This document shows, piece after piece, positions 1 to 5,575 of a DNA stretch of 28,711 nucleotides. The stretch spans positions 1 to 28,711 of the IMG/VR virus record IMGVR_UViG_3300025168_000469. One strand, written 5' to 3'. The translations under genes and the position numbers were made by a program. Origin of the DNA: a virus. Every line of letters begins with the position of its first letter. Within the stretch, counting starts at the first letter, position 1. The notes beneath the pieces were generated by a model, which made no database searches, was not told the DNA's origin, and saw only the letters and a program-made list of their open reading frames with translations.

Positions 1-64
1 GTAGCGACTGATCGCGCACCGTTCGCCAGACGTAGCCGGGGATCTCGACGGTCTCGCCGCTCAT
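1..64 (-). CDS. Primase-polymerase, N-terminal part (continues at 28711)
   Basis: This is the first 21 codons of a leftward gene that leaves the window at base 1. The ATG at 64-62 overlaps the TGA of the XRE repressor gene (ATGA) and is preceded by a GGGGGAGG ribosome site. Codons read MSGETVEIPGYVWRTVRDQ and onward. If base 1 is joined to base 28711, the split codon becomes CCA and the frame runs straight into the primase-like reading frame at 28711-27903 with no stop, giving one 290-residue protein. I therefore treat this as the 5' end of that gene rather than a separate gene. The alternative, an unrelated partial gene on a linear contig, cannot be excluded, because one in three random joins would keep the frame. 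Confidence 0.75.
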   Translation of the reverse strand, partial: MSGETVEIPGYVWRTVRDQSL

Positions 65-321
65 TGTGCCTCCCCCATCACGATCCAGACCGCAGCCTGC
101 CAAGCCTTCAGCTCCGACCGCCCCGCAATGATGTGGGCGATCTTGTGGGCGAGAGCCACGGGGCAACGTGTCGCGCCCCGCTCTATTGACGAGATCGAGC
201 CTTGTGCCATGTCGAGCCGCTTTGACAGCTCGGCCTGTGACATCCGAGGCACACACGCCTCTCGTAGTGCACGAATGGCGGCGCCGTGCTTGGCGTTTGT
301 CTCTTGTTGCTGTGCATCCAT
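61..321 (-). CDS. XRE-family helix-turn-helix repressor
   Basis: This encodes an 86-residue DNA-binding regulator. Residues about 28-50 (SQAELSKRLDMAQGSISSIE and on) are a classic XRE/Cro-type helix-turn-helix with the usual SIERG ending. A hydrophobic C-terminal helix (LKAWQAAVWIVM) may support dimerisation. The ATG at 321 is chosen over the longer frame because CGGAGG lies 7 bases upstream. It is the first gene of the leftward unit and overlaps the primase start by 4 bases, so it is probably co-translated with replication genes. The divergent gap just upstream holds a palindrome that could be its operator. It most likely controls the switch between the rightward recombination unit and the leftward unit. 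Family assignment is firm; the regulatory target is inferred. Confidence 0.85.
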   Translation of the reverse strand: MDAQQQETNAKHGAAIRALREACVPRMSQAELSKRLDMAQGSISSIERGATRCPVALAHKIAHIIAGRSELKAWQAAVWIVMGEAQ

Positions 322-360
322 GATTGAACCTCCGTGATTCACTGGCCCCCTATTGTGCGT

Positions 361-382
361 TTTCTGTTTGCGCAAGCGGAAA
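361..382. promoter_or_regulatory. Palindromic operator candidate
   Basis: A 22-base inverted repeat has half sites TTTCTGTTTGC and GCAAGCGGAAA, with 9 of 11 positions symmetric. It sits in the divergent gap between the XRE repressor and the exonuclease gene. A second TTTCTGTT half-like element begins at 393 and overlaps the rightward -35. Such paired sites are typical for phage repressor binding; binding by the neighbouring XRE protein is an inference. Confidence 0.55.
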
Positions 383-398
383 CCGTGCGCGCTTTCTG

Positions 399-427
399 TT
401 GACGACAGGCAACGGCGACCATACAAG
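399..427 (+). promoter_or_regulatory. Rightward promoter for the exo-recT unit
   Basis: The -35 TTGACG at 399-404 is followed after 17 bases by TACAAG at 422-427; CATACA at 420-425 is a shorter-spaced alternative. It lies 42 bases before the exonuclease start and its -35 overlaps the second TTTCTGTT element, so a repressor bound there would block it. Confidence 0.5.
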
Positions 428-468
428 ACCCGAGCCGCGGCGATGGATGCCGGGGCATCGGAGATCGA

Positions 469-1500
469 ATGTCTGCAAATTTGCCCGCGTGGCTCGACGC
501 CCTACGCGACCGCCTGACCATCCACGACAGCCGCGAAGACTGGCTCACAGCAAGAAAGGCGCGGATCGCTGCCGGGGGCATCGGCTCGACGACTGCGAGC
601 GCGCTGCTCTCTCTGTCACCGTGGCGGAATCCTTGGGACTGTTGGGCCGCTGTCCACGCTCCCGAGCTGCTGGACGACACCGTGACAAACGAGCGCCTAC
701 TCGCTCGGGGTCTCGCCCTGGAGCCCCTTGCTGATCAGCTCTACCGAGACGACACCGGCGCCGAGACCTGGGGAGTCTCGGAACACATGACAGCGACCCA
801 CCCCGACGGTGTGATCTGCGCCTCACCAGATGCGTTCTGTCGTCACCCGTCCGCGGGTGTGGGTGTCGCGGAATACAAGATCGTGCAACCGTGGCGGAAA
901 GACCGGTACCCCGCCGATGTGCTCGAGGTCCGCACCCTTGCCGATCTGGATGACGCCTCGACGCTTGGCCGCTGGCCTGTCGATCGGCAATACGTCGTCC
1001 AGTGCATGGTCCATCTTCTGGCCACTGGCTTGGATTACGTGGACCTCTTCGCCGTCTTCGCGCAAGATGTCCGACTCGGGCATCACGTCGAAGGGTGGGA
1101 CGTTCCGATCGCCGTTGACGGCTGGTCACGTCTGCGGATCTGGCGAGATGACAACACGCTCGCAAAAGTCGGCCGGTCGATCATGGCTGCACATGCCGAG
1201 ATCATCGAGGGCAACCGGGAGCCGGTGGCGTTCGCACCTCCGACGCCATGGGACGACACCCGCGACCCGTTGAGCGGAAAGCGAGAGGCAGAAGCGGAAG
1301 AGGTCGACCTCTTGGCCGATCTGTCGGAAATTTCGGCCCGATTCAAGGCAGACAAAGCCGAGATCGCCAAGATCCGCGCCTCATTGCGCGATGCCATCGC
1401 AGACAGCGGAAACAAGGGGATCTACGCCGAGAGCGACACCGGGGGACGGATCACCGCCTCCGTGTCGAAGATCGGACGCCTCACCGTGCGGGGGCTGTGA
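469..1500 (+). CDS. YqaJ-like viral recombinase / exonuclease
   Basis: The 343-residue protein belongs to the PD-(D/E)XK nuclease group that includes lambda exonuclease and YqaJ. Visible hallmarks are GGIGSTTASALLSLSPWRNP at about 36-55 (family IGGSD..A.L.G.SP motif), RGLALEP at 80-86 with Glu85, Asp121 in CASPDAF, and the E-x-K pair Glu135/Lys137 in GVAEYK. The enzyme should resect double-stranded ends 5' to 3', providing single strands for the RecT-like partner encoded next. The C-terminal third is charged and helical. The ATG at 469 follows GGAG at 460-463. Its stop overlaps the recT start by one base. Role in phage DNA recombination or concatemer formation follows from the family; no divergence of catalytic residues is seen. 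Confidence 0.88.
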   Translation: MSANLPAWLDALRDRLTIHDSREDWLTARKARIAAGGIGSTTASALLSLSPWRNPWDCWAAVHAPELLDDTVTNERLLARGLALEPLADQLYRDDTGAETWGVSEHMTATHPDGVICASPDAFCRHPSAGVGVAEYKIVQPWRKDRYPADVLEVRTLADLDDASTLGRWPVDRQYVVQCMVHLLATGLDYVDLFAVFAQDVRLGHHVEGWDVPIAVDGWSRLRIWRDDNTLAKVGRSIMAAHAEIIEGNREPVAFAPPTPWDDTRDPLSGKREAEAEEVDLLADLSEISARFKADKAEIAKIRASLRDAIADSGNKGIYAESDTGGRITASVSKIGRLTVRGL

Positions 1501-2306
1501 TGACGACGCTCCGCAAACGTGTGCAAGGCATGGCCGGATCGATGCTTCTCGACATGGTGGGGGAGGAACGCGCGACAGAAGCCGCGGCCCGGGTCGGGAT
1601 GGCATTCGCCGCCGCCCATCGAGCCGCCCGCAATCCGCGAGACATCGAGCGCTGCTCTCCTGAATCGATCGCCTCTGCGGTCGCGCTGTCAGCTCTCACC
1701 GGCCTTATGCCGGGCGGGGCGATGCCGTCGGTGTGGCTGGTCCCCCGCTCGGGTGACCTCCAGTGGATGATCTCCCATCGTGGCCTCACCACCCTCTGCC
1801 GCCGCGCGGGCTACCAGCTTTCCACCTGTGTGGTCGGCACCGCTGATCATGTGGTGATCCAGTTCGGGGAGGTCACAGAACACCGGGCCGCGGTCGACAA
1901 CCCGGCCACCGGTCTCGACGATCTCTCGGGCGTCATCGTGTCGTGTAAACGGCTGTCAGACGGCGCCATATTGGGCCGCTACTGGCTCTCGGGTGCAGAC
2001 GTGCGCAAGCGTGCCAGCGCACGCGGCGCGGGGCCTGTGTGGCGCTCGTGGCCGCTGGAGATGGCACAGAAGACGGCGATCAAGTGGGCATGCGCTCGGG
2101 GCCTCGTGCCCATCGAGTCGATCGAGCTGGATCAAGCCATCGCCGCGGACACACGCACGGAGATCGCCGCGCCTCCCCAGGTGGTCATTGCGCGCCCGGC
2201 GTTGCCGTCGCCCTCGGATGTGTTCGGATCAGACGATGAAGAGGAGCCCGAGCCCGAGCCCGTCGAGGTGTCTGCTGTCGTCATTCACGACCCCATGGCG
2301 CTGTGA
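1500..2306 (+). CDS. recT: RecT-family single-strand annealing protein
   Basis: The 268-residue protein matches RecT: an N-terminal helical part, RCSPESIASAVALSALTGL at about 45-65 (the family's S...A...A..LGL region), the PSVWLVPRSGDLQWMISHRGL strand region, and WPLEMAQKTAIKWACARGL near 195 (family M..KTA...). It should anneal complementary single strands produced by the upstream exonuclease. The tail from about 235 is acidic and proline-rich (EEEPEPEPVE), a low-complexity end of unknown role. The ATG at 1500 overlaps the exonuclease stop (GTGATGA), so translation is coupled; longer upstream frames are shadows of the exonuclease. The pairing with a YqaJ exonuclease strongly supports the call. 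Confidence 0.88.
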   Translation: MTTLRKRVQGMAGSMLLDMVGEERATEAAARVGMAFAAAHRAARNPRDIERCSPESIASAVALSALTGLMPGGAMPSVWLVPRSGDLQWMISHRGLTTLCRRAGYQLSTCVVGTADHVVIQFGEVTEHRAAVDNPATGLDDLSGVIVSCKRLSDGAILGRYWLSGADVRKRASARGAGPVWRSWPLEMAQKTAIKWACARGLVPIESIELDQAIAADTRTEIAAPPQVVIARPALPSPSDVFGSDDEEEPEPEPVEVSAVVIHDPMAL

Positions 2307-2572
2307 TGGCGCTGCCGTCGATCAATGCAAGCGCGATCGCGGTGCTCGATGTCGCGGCGAGCGCTTCCGATGGTGCATGGCTCTTGGCCTCAGACGTTGC
2401 AGACGACGCGCGCCTGTCGATTAAAGGCGTATGGCGTGCTCGGCGTCGGCTACGGTTGTGGGGACTGATCGAAGAGGCCGGAACATCAAGAGAGCCTGTT
2501 TTGCGGGCTACGTCGATGGGCCGCCTCCTGATCGATTCGTTCCATGATGGCGAGGTGATCGATGTTGAATGA
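2306..2572 (+). CDS. Small winged-helix-like protein
   Basis: This encodes 88 residues. The region LLASDVADDARLSIKGVWRARRRLRLWGLI resembles the recognition part of a winged helix-turn-helix domain, followed by a strand-like wing and a C-terminal acidic tail. No catalytic motif is visible. The ATG overlaps the recT stop by one base (TGATG), placing it third in the rightward operon. It could be a transcription factor for the recombination unit, or an accessory DNA-binding protein. Fold assignment is by eye and tentative; function unknown. Confidence 0.6.
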   Translation: MALPSINASAIAVLDVAASASDGAWLLASDVADDARLSIKGVWRARRRLRLWGLIEEAGTSREPVLRATSMGRLLIDSFHDGEVIDVE

Positions 2573-2786
2573 TCTGCCGTGGTTCCGCTTCGGGCGAGGT
2601 TGGCAAGCGTCCACCCGGGCGCCCTACGCCGACATCGAGATCACGCCGACTGATCACGGTTGGAGCTGGCGCGTTCTGCGGATTGATCCGGCCTCGGGTC
2701 AGTTTGTGGTCTGGGCACACGGGGAAGATCCGCGCCTCACACACGCCAAGATCGCCGCCATGGACGCCGCAACGCGTACGGGGTAA
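2562..2786 (+). CDS. Hypothetical protein, 74 residues
   Basis: This small protein has a tryptophan-rich middle (HGWSWRVLRIDPASGQFVVW) that suggests a beta-hairpin, then an alanine-rich helix (LTHAKIAAMDAA). It overlaps the preceding gene by 11 bases and ends the first rightward operon before the hairpin terminator at 2859. I do not recognise a family. Small phage proteins with a W-x-W strand followed by an A-rich helix are common and uncharacterised. Real-gene status is supported by position, strand and overlap. Confidence 0.6.
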   Translation: MLNDLPWFRFGRGWQASTRAPYADIEITPTDHGWSWRVLRIDPASGQFVVWAHGEDPRLTHAKIAAMDAATRTG

Positions 2787-2858
2787 CCTTGCGTCAGACG
2801 TGCCCCCCGGCCTCTCTCCGTGTGCCGGGCGCGGGCGTGGCGGTCCATCCACCCGCAG

Positions 2859-2891
2859 CCCCGCCGAATGTCCCCCGACTCGGCGGGGTTT
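2859..2891 (+). terminator. Hairpin terminator after the exo-recT unit
   Basis: CCCCGCCGA at 2859-2867 pairs with TCGGCGGGG at 2880-2888, a 9-base-pair stem with a 12-base loop, followed by a short T run. It separates the recombination operon from the next promoter. The T tract is short, so termination may be partial. Confidence 0.6.
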
Positions 2892-2930
2892 CCTGCGTCT
2901 GGGTATTTTGGTTTTTCTGTTATTTTGTGG

Positions 2931-2959
2931 TTGCGTTATCAGGATTCGCGATGTAGGTT
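2931..2959 (+). promoter_or_regulatory. Promoter candidate for the 3008 gene
   Basis: TTGCGT at 2931-2936 and TAGGTT at 2954-2959 are spaced by 17 bases, in a locally AT-rich stretch. The spacer holds TATCAGGATTC, a variant of the ATATCAG box found upstream of the other small-gene promoters. It is the weakest of the set. Confidence 0.4.
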
Positions 2960-2969
2960 GTTTGGGCGG

Positions 2970-2981
2970 GCCGGGGACGGC
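2970..2981 (+). promoter_or_regulatory. Leader hairpin with GGGA loop
   Basis: GCCG pairs with CGGC around a GGGA (GNRA-type) loop, 26 bases before the start codon of the 3008 gene and ahead of its CACGGAGA ribosome site. It belongs to the recurring leader family described in the findings. Confidence 0.5.
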
Positions 2982-3007
2982 ACCGCGACAACCACGGAGA
3001 AACAAAC

Positions 3008-3244
3008 ATGGTGCGCACCTTCAACGTTCCTGCTGACGCTGATCTTTTCTGCGTCGGTGAAGCATTCCGCGCCGACTACGAGGTCGGCGCTTCTCTCCTT
3101 GTCCGCGTCGACGCTCGGCGTGGCCAGACGTCCTACATCTACAAGTATTGCGCCGTGACACTTTCGGCTGATGGTCGCTGCGTGATCGACGCGGGTAGCG
3201 CGTTCGAAGACGTGTGGGATGAGGTAAGGCCCGTAGCAGCTTGA
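3008..3244 (+). CDS. Hypothetical small protein, 78 residues
   Basis: This encodes 78 residues with no family I recognise. The middle (GASLLVRVDARRGQTSYIYKY followed by AVTLSADGRCVIDAG) looks like a small beta-rich fold, with an acidic end. No signal peptide or membrane segment is seen. The start is fixed by the CACGGAGA ribosome site just upstream. It has its own promoter candidate and GGGA-loop leader, so it is probably expressed apart from the recombination operon, like the four small genes at 21425-22631. A host-interaction or anti-defence role is possible but only inferred from that cassette layout. Confidence 0.65.
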   Translation: MVRTFNVPADADLFCVGEAFRADYEVGASLLVRVDARRGQTSYIYKYCAVTLSADGRCVIDAGSAFEDVWDEVRPVAA

Positions 3245-3263
3245 AATAACGCCGCGCACATTC

Positions 3264-3290
3264 GCCCCGTACCGGTCGCCCGGTCGGGGC
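3264..3290 (+). terminator. Imperfect hairpin after the 3008 gene
   Basis: GCCCCG and CGGGGC at the ends, with inner CCGG pairings, form an imperfect GC-rich hairpin 19 bases after the stop codon. No T run follows, so it may act as an mRNA 3' end stabiliser or weak terminator instead. Confidence 0.35.
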
Positions 3291-3307
3291 TTCAGCAGTA
3301 GACAACC

Positions 3308-3323
3308 GCCCTGGGGACGGGGC
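3308..3323 (+). promoter_or_regulatory. Leader hairpin with GGGA loop
   Basis: GCCCTG pairs with CGGGGC (one T-G wobble) around a GGGA loop, giving a 6-base-pair stem. It stands directly before CACACGGAGACACA and the ATG at 3337. No promoter is evident here, so it may sit on a transcript from 2931. Confidence 0.55.
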
Positions 3324-3336
3324 ACACGGAGACACA

Positions 3337-3534
3337 ATGAACACGCACCAACGGACCCACCTCGTCTTGTGGCTGCTCCTGCTTTGGGACTACTGCGACG
3401 ACATCCTTACCGATGCCCTCCTCTGCGGAGATGGCCACCGGGAGACCATGGCGGCCCTCGACGACATCGAGACGGAGCTGGAGCGCCTCGGCCTCGATGC
3501 CCGCGACATCCCGGGGGCCATTCGCGCGCTATGA
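3337..3534 (+). CDS. Small hydrophobic-N-terminus protein, 65 residues
   Basis: The N-terminal stretch HLVLWLLLLWDYCDDIL at about 8-24 is hydrophobic but short and carries acidic residues, so it is a marginal membrane segment or an amphipathic helix. The rest (MAALDDIETELERLGL) is a charged helix. I recognise no family. It is preceded by a GGGA-loop leader and a CACGGAGA ribosome site, and its stop overlaps the next gene's ATG (ATGA), which links it to the membrane-anchored protein downstream. A lysis-related or small membrane role is possible by context only. Confidence 0.6.
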   Translation: MNTHQRTHLVLWLLLLWDYCDDILTDALLCGDGHRETMAALDDIETELERLGLDARDIPGAIRAL

Positions 3535-4010
3535 TTTACGTCGGCGGGTGCTGCATCACGTCACACATCAAAAAATCGACACGGTTGGAACCCGCAGCGC
3601 CCGTCGACACTCTCACCCCTGGATCTCCCATGCCCGCCGGAACCTTGACAGCCCTCGCCGTGATCTCTGCCCTTGTCGTCGGCTTTGGTGCCGGCTGGGG
3701 CCTTCGCCCGGTGCCGGACGCCTCCCAAGCCATCGAGGCGCAGACGGTCGCAATCAAAGCGATGCAGGACGGCCAAACGGAGCTTGCCGCGACACTCAGC
3801 CGCCCGGTGGTCATCGACGCCGAGATCAGATCGCAGCTCTCCGACATCCCGATCCAGTGTCGGAAGGATGCCGGCGGTGAGCCCCTGGGGGTCGCGTGCC
3901 TCTGGGCAAGCTGTCTGCAATTTGGGCAGTCGAATAGCCAGCGGCCGGAGTGTTCCGCGGTGCGGGATCTGCTGATCGACACGATGCGCGGCGAGGCGTG
4001 TGCAGATTAA
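3531..4010 (+). CDS. Single-pass membrane protein, possible lysis accessory (Rz-like)
   Basis: The 159-residue frame has one clear membrane segment at about 38-58 (LTALAVISALVVGFGAGWGL), then a helical stretch rich in A, Q and E (AIEAQTVAIKAMQDGQTELA), and a cysteine-containing C-terminal part (QCRKD, VACLWASCLQFGQ, RPECSAVRD). An N-terminal anchor followed by a helical periplasmic part is the layout of inner-membrane spanins, but no nested outer-membrane lipoprotein frame was identified, so this is tentative. The ATG at 3531 overlaps the previous stop; an alternative ATG at 3630 would give 126 residues starting just before the membrane segment and is quite possible, since neither start has a strong ribosome site. 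The holin and amidase candidates are on the opposite strand. Confidence 0.6.
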   Translation: MIYVGGCCITSHIKKSTRLEPAAPVDTLTPGSPMPAGTLTALAVISALVVGFGAGWGLRPVPDASQAIEAQTVAIKAMQDGQTELAATLSRPVVIDAEIRSQLSDIPIQCRKDAGGEPLGVACLWASCLQFGQSNSQRPECSAVRDLLIDTMRGEACAD

Positions 4011-4034
4011 ATCTCACAAATATCAGGAATCCTA

Positions 4035-4063
4035 TTGACGTATCGGGAGCGACGGGGCATAGT
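4035..4063 (+). promoter_or_regulatory. Sigma-70-type promoter for the 4112 gene
   Basis: TTGACG at 4035-4040 and CATAGT at 4058-4063 are separated by exactly 17 bases. ATATCAG lies just upstream of the -35, from 4020. The same arrangement is seen at 21750, 22148 and 22680 on the other strand. Confidence 0.75.
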
Positions 4064-4067
4064 AAAT

Positions 4068-4089
4068 GTGTCGCCGGGGACGGCGGCGC
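4068..4089 (+). promoter_or_regulatory. Leader hairpin with GGGA loop, longest stem
   Basis: A 9-base-pair stem (GTGTCGCCG against CGGCGGCGC, with two G-T wobbles) closes a GGGA loop. It starts within about 5 bases of the -10 and so would lie at the very 5' end of the transcript, ahead of CACGGAGAAAC. Confidence 0.65.
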
Positions 4090-4111
4090 TCACTCACACG
4101 GAGAAACGAAA

Positions 4112-4396
4112 ATGACCACCGCAACCGCAACCGCAACCGCAACCGCTATCACCTTCGACAAGATGGAAACCTACGACGGCGTTGGCGAGTGCTTCATGGT
4201 CGTTGACGGCAAGAACGTTGGCTCAATCAGCCGCGAGCGCCCTGTGCGTCTCGGCGCTCACCTTCGCGGGCTCGCTCGGGACACCAAGCAGTCCTACCAG
4301 TACACGGTCGAAGTGAACGACGTCCACATCGACATCGCAGACGGCACGAGCCTTCGCGCCGTCAAGAAGGCAATGATCGCAGCGTACAACGGCTGA
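4112..4396 (+). CDS. Hypothetical small protein, 94 residues, with TA repeat
   Basis: The protein begins MTTATATATATAIT, encoded by five ACCGC(A/T) hexamers, then continues as a compact charged domain (FMVVDGKNVGSISRERPVRL ... YTVEVNDVHIDIADGTSLRA ... KKAMIAAYNG). Alternating strands and a final helix suggest a small alpha-beta fold; no family is recognised. Start is set by the CACGGAGAAAC ribosome site. It has its own strong promoter and leader hairpin and is followed by a terminator, so it is a self-contained gene cassette. Accessory or anti-host function is an inference from this layout. Confidence 0.7.
   Translation: MTTATATATATAITFDKMETYDGVGECFMVVDGKNVGSISRERPVRLGAHLRGLARDTKQSYQYTVEVNDVHIDIADGTSLRAVKKAMIAAYNG
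4118..4147 (+). repeat. Hexanucleotide repeat ACCGCA x5
   Basis: Four ACCGCA units and one ACCGCT unit encode the Thr-Ala repeat at the N terminus of the 4112 protein. Unit length is a multiple of three, so slippage changes length without breaking frame. Confidence 0.85.
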
Positions 4397-4413
4397 GCAT
4401 CAAGACCGACCCG

Positions 4414-4434
4414 AGCCCCGCCCCGCGCGGGGCT
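4414..4434. terminator. Shared terminator between convergent units
   Basis: AGCCCCGC at 4414-4421 pairs with GCGGGGCT at 4427-4434 around a 5-base loop. It lies between the stop of the rightward 4112 gene and the stop of the leftward amidase gene, so it probably ends both transcription units. The T runs on both sides are poor. Confidence 0.65.
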
Positions 4435-4441
4435 TCGTCGT

Positions 4442-5014
4442 TCAGGGCCACGCGTCGAGAATCGCCCGCGCGTGTGTCTCGATGGCGTCACCGGTCAAGA
4501 GGTCGCGGTGATCTGGGTGGTCGATGAAACCCAGCTCTAAAAGCACCGCCGCGACACCTGGGGGCGTGACCGCGTAGGAGGGCTCGAGAAGGTTGGCCGC
4601 GTGGTTCCACGTGGAACGGGTCGCCGGGATGCACCGCGCCCGCCATCGCCCGTTGAACATGTCCGCGACCGTCGAGCACCACGCGCCCGCGAGACCCGCG
4701 CCCGTTGTCGATCGGGGGTCATTCATCCCGAGTATGTAGGAGCCCCCGCCCGCGTTGACGTGAAGGTGACACACGACGCCCGGGCCGCTGCCGATGGCTG
4801 CATGTGCCGATTCCCGCCGCGAGGTGTACGTGTACGGGCCGTCCGCGTCTGAATCATGCACAGACACCCGCGGGCCGCCAAGAGCCCTCACACGGGCCGC
4901 TACCGCCCGCACGATGTCTGCCTCTTGTCCCATGTCCGACGTAGCGCCCGGATCCCACCGGTAGGCGCCGTTCCGTGTGCGGTGGCCGTGACCGGGAATG
5001 ATCGCGATGTGCAT
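4442..5014 (-). CDS. N-acetylmuramoyl-L-alanine amidase (endolysin)
   Basis: The 190-residue enzyme matches the zinc-dependent Amidase_3 family, which cuts the amide bond between muramic acid and the peptide stem. Visible ligands are His9 in IIPGHG, Glu31 in MGQEADI, His85 in CHLHVNAGG, and catalytic Glu160 in LLELGFIDH, the usual order and spacing. There is no signal peptide and no cell-wall binding domain, so it should need the holin encoded just upstream to reach the wall. The ATG at 5014 overlaps the holin stop (TGATG); a longer frame upstream is a shadow of the holin. It is the last gene of the leftward unit. The coding region also contains a 14-base palindrome resembling a parS site (4604-4617). 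Confidence 0.88.
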   Translation of the reverse strand: MHIAIIPGHGHRTRNGAYRWDPGATSDMGQEADIVRAVAARVRALGGPRVSVHDSDADGPYTYTSRRESAHAAIGSGPGVVCHLHVNAGGGSYILGMNDPRSTTGAGLAGAWCSTVADMFNGRWRARCIPATRSTWNHAANLLEPSYAVTPPGVAAVLLELGFIDHPDHRDLLTGDAIETHARAILDAWP

Positions 5015-5295
5015 CAAGCAGACCGGTCGAGCTTGGCGTAGAGCCCACCAACCTTTCGCTCGATTCGTTCGCCTTGCTCTTTGCAATCGCGCATGCTTTC
5101 CAGCCACGCCTCTCGATCCTTGCCGTGTTCGTCGATGAGTCGATCGACTTGGGCGAGATGAGAGTCAACCCAGCGCGTGCAGGCTGGGATGATGGTGTTC
5201 TGCAGGAATCGCCACAGTGCGAGACCGATCGTCAGCAGCAGCAGGAGCGATGAGGTCGGGCCGGTGGCCAGACTAAGCCATGCCTGTTCATCCAT
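5014..5295 (-). CDS. Holin-like membrane protein
   Basis: This encodes 93 residues with a single hydrophobic segment at about 15-33 (SSLLLLLTIGLALWRFL), then a long charged helix rich in D, E, R and K (VDRLIDEHGKDREAWLESMR) likely to be a coiled coil. One-membrane-segment proteins directly upstream of an endolysin are typical class III holin or anti-holin candidates. The ATG at 5295 is chosen because GGAG at 5304-5301 gives it correct spacing; the GTG at 5301 lies inside that ribosome site. It overlaps the previous gene by 8 bases and the amidase by 1. Function rests on context and topology, not on a family match. Confidence 0.6.
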   Translation of the reverse strand: MDEQAWLSLATGPTSSLLLLLTIGLALWRFLQNTIIPACTRWVDSHLAQVDRLIDEHGKDREAWLESMRDCKEQGERIERKVGGLYAKLDRSA

Positions 5296-5575
5296 TTCCA
5301 CTCCAGGCGAGCACCGCCGCGGTGATCCCGAGCTGATCGAGATGGCTTTTCAAGACCCCGGTCTGACCCGCCGCTACCCGGGCTCGGATGTCTGCGGCGA
5401 CACCTGCGACCGTTGCGGAGTCAACGCCCGTGCAGATCATGCCGACCTCCAGATCATCGGCCGGGGTGAGCTGGAGCGATGGCGCGTCGATCGGCGCCGT
5501 GGCCTCGATGTGTGCGAGGGCGTCGCCGTTGTCCGCGTACGCGACCTCGACAAGCCTGATCCAATCGTTGTTCAT
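5288..5575 (-). CDS. Hypothetical protein at the end of the tail module, 95 residues
   Basis: The sequence opens MNNDWIRLVEVAYADNGD, has an acidic middle (TPADDLEVGMI) and ends with a helical region (VAADIRARVAAGQTGVLKSH). No membrane segment and no family recognised. It overlaps the fibre-like gene by 4 bases and the holin-like gene by 8, so it is co-translated with tail and lysis genes. It could be a small tail or fibre-assembly protein; this is inferred from position only. Confidence 0.6.
   Translation of the reverse strand: MNNDWIRLVEVAYADNGDALAHIEATAPIDAPSLQLTPADDLEVGMICTGVDSATVAGVAADIRARVAAGQTGVLKSHLDQLGITAAVLAWSGNG

Noticed and set aside
545-1165. Leftward frame opposite the exonuclease gene
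   Set aside because: Arginine-rich translation with no motif; antisense to a confident gene.
3264-3290. Possible small RNA or riboswitch after the 3008 gene
   Set aside because: Only one imperfect hairpin is visible and it fits a weak terminator or mRNA end; no known riboswitch core is seen.
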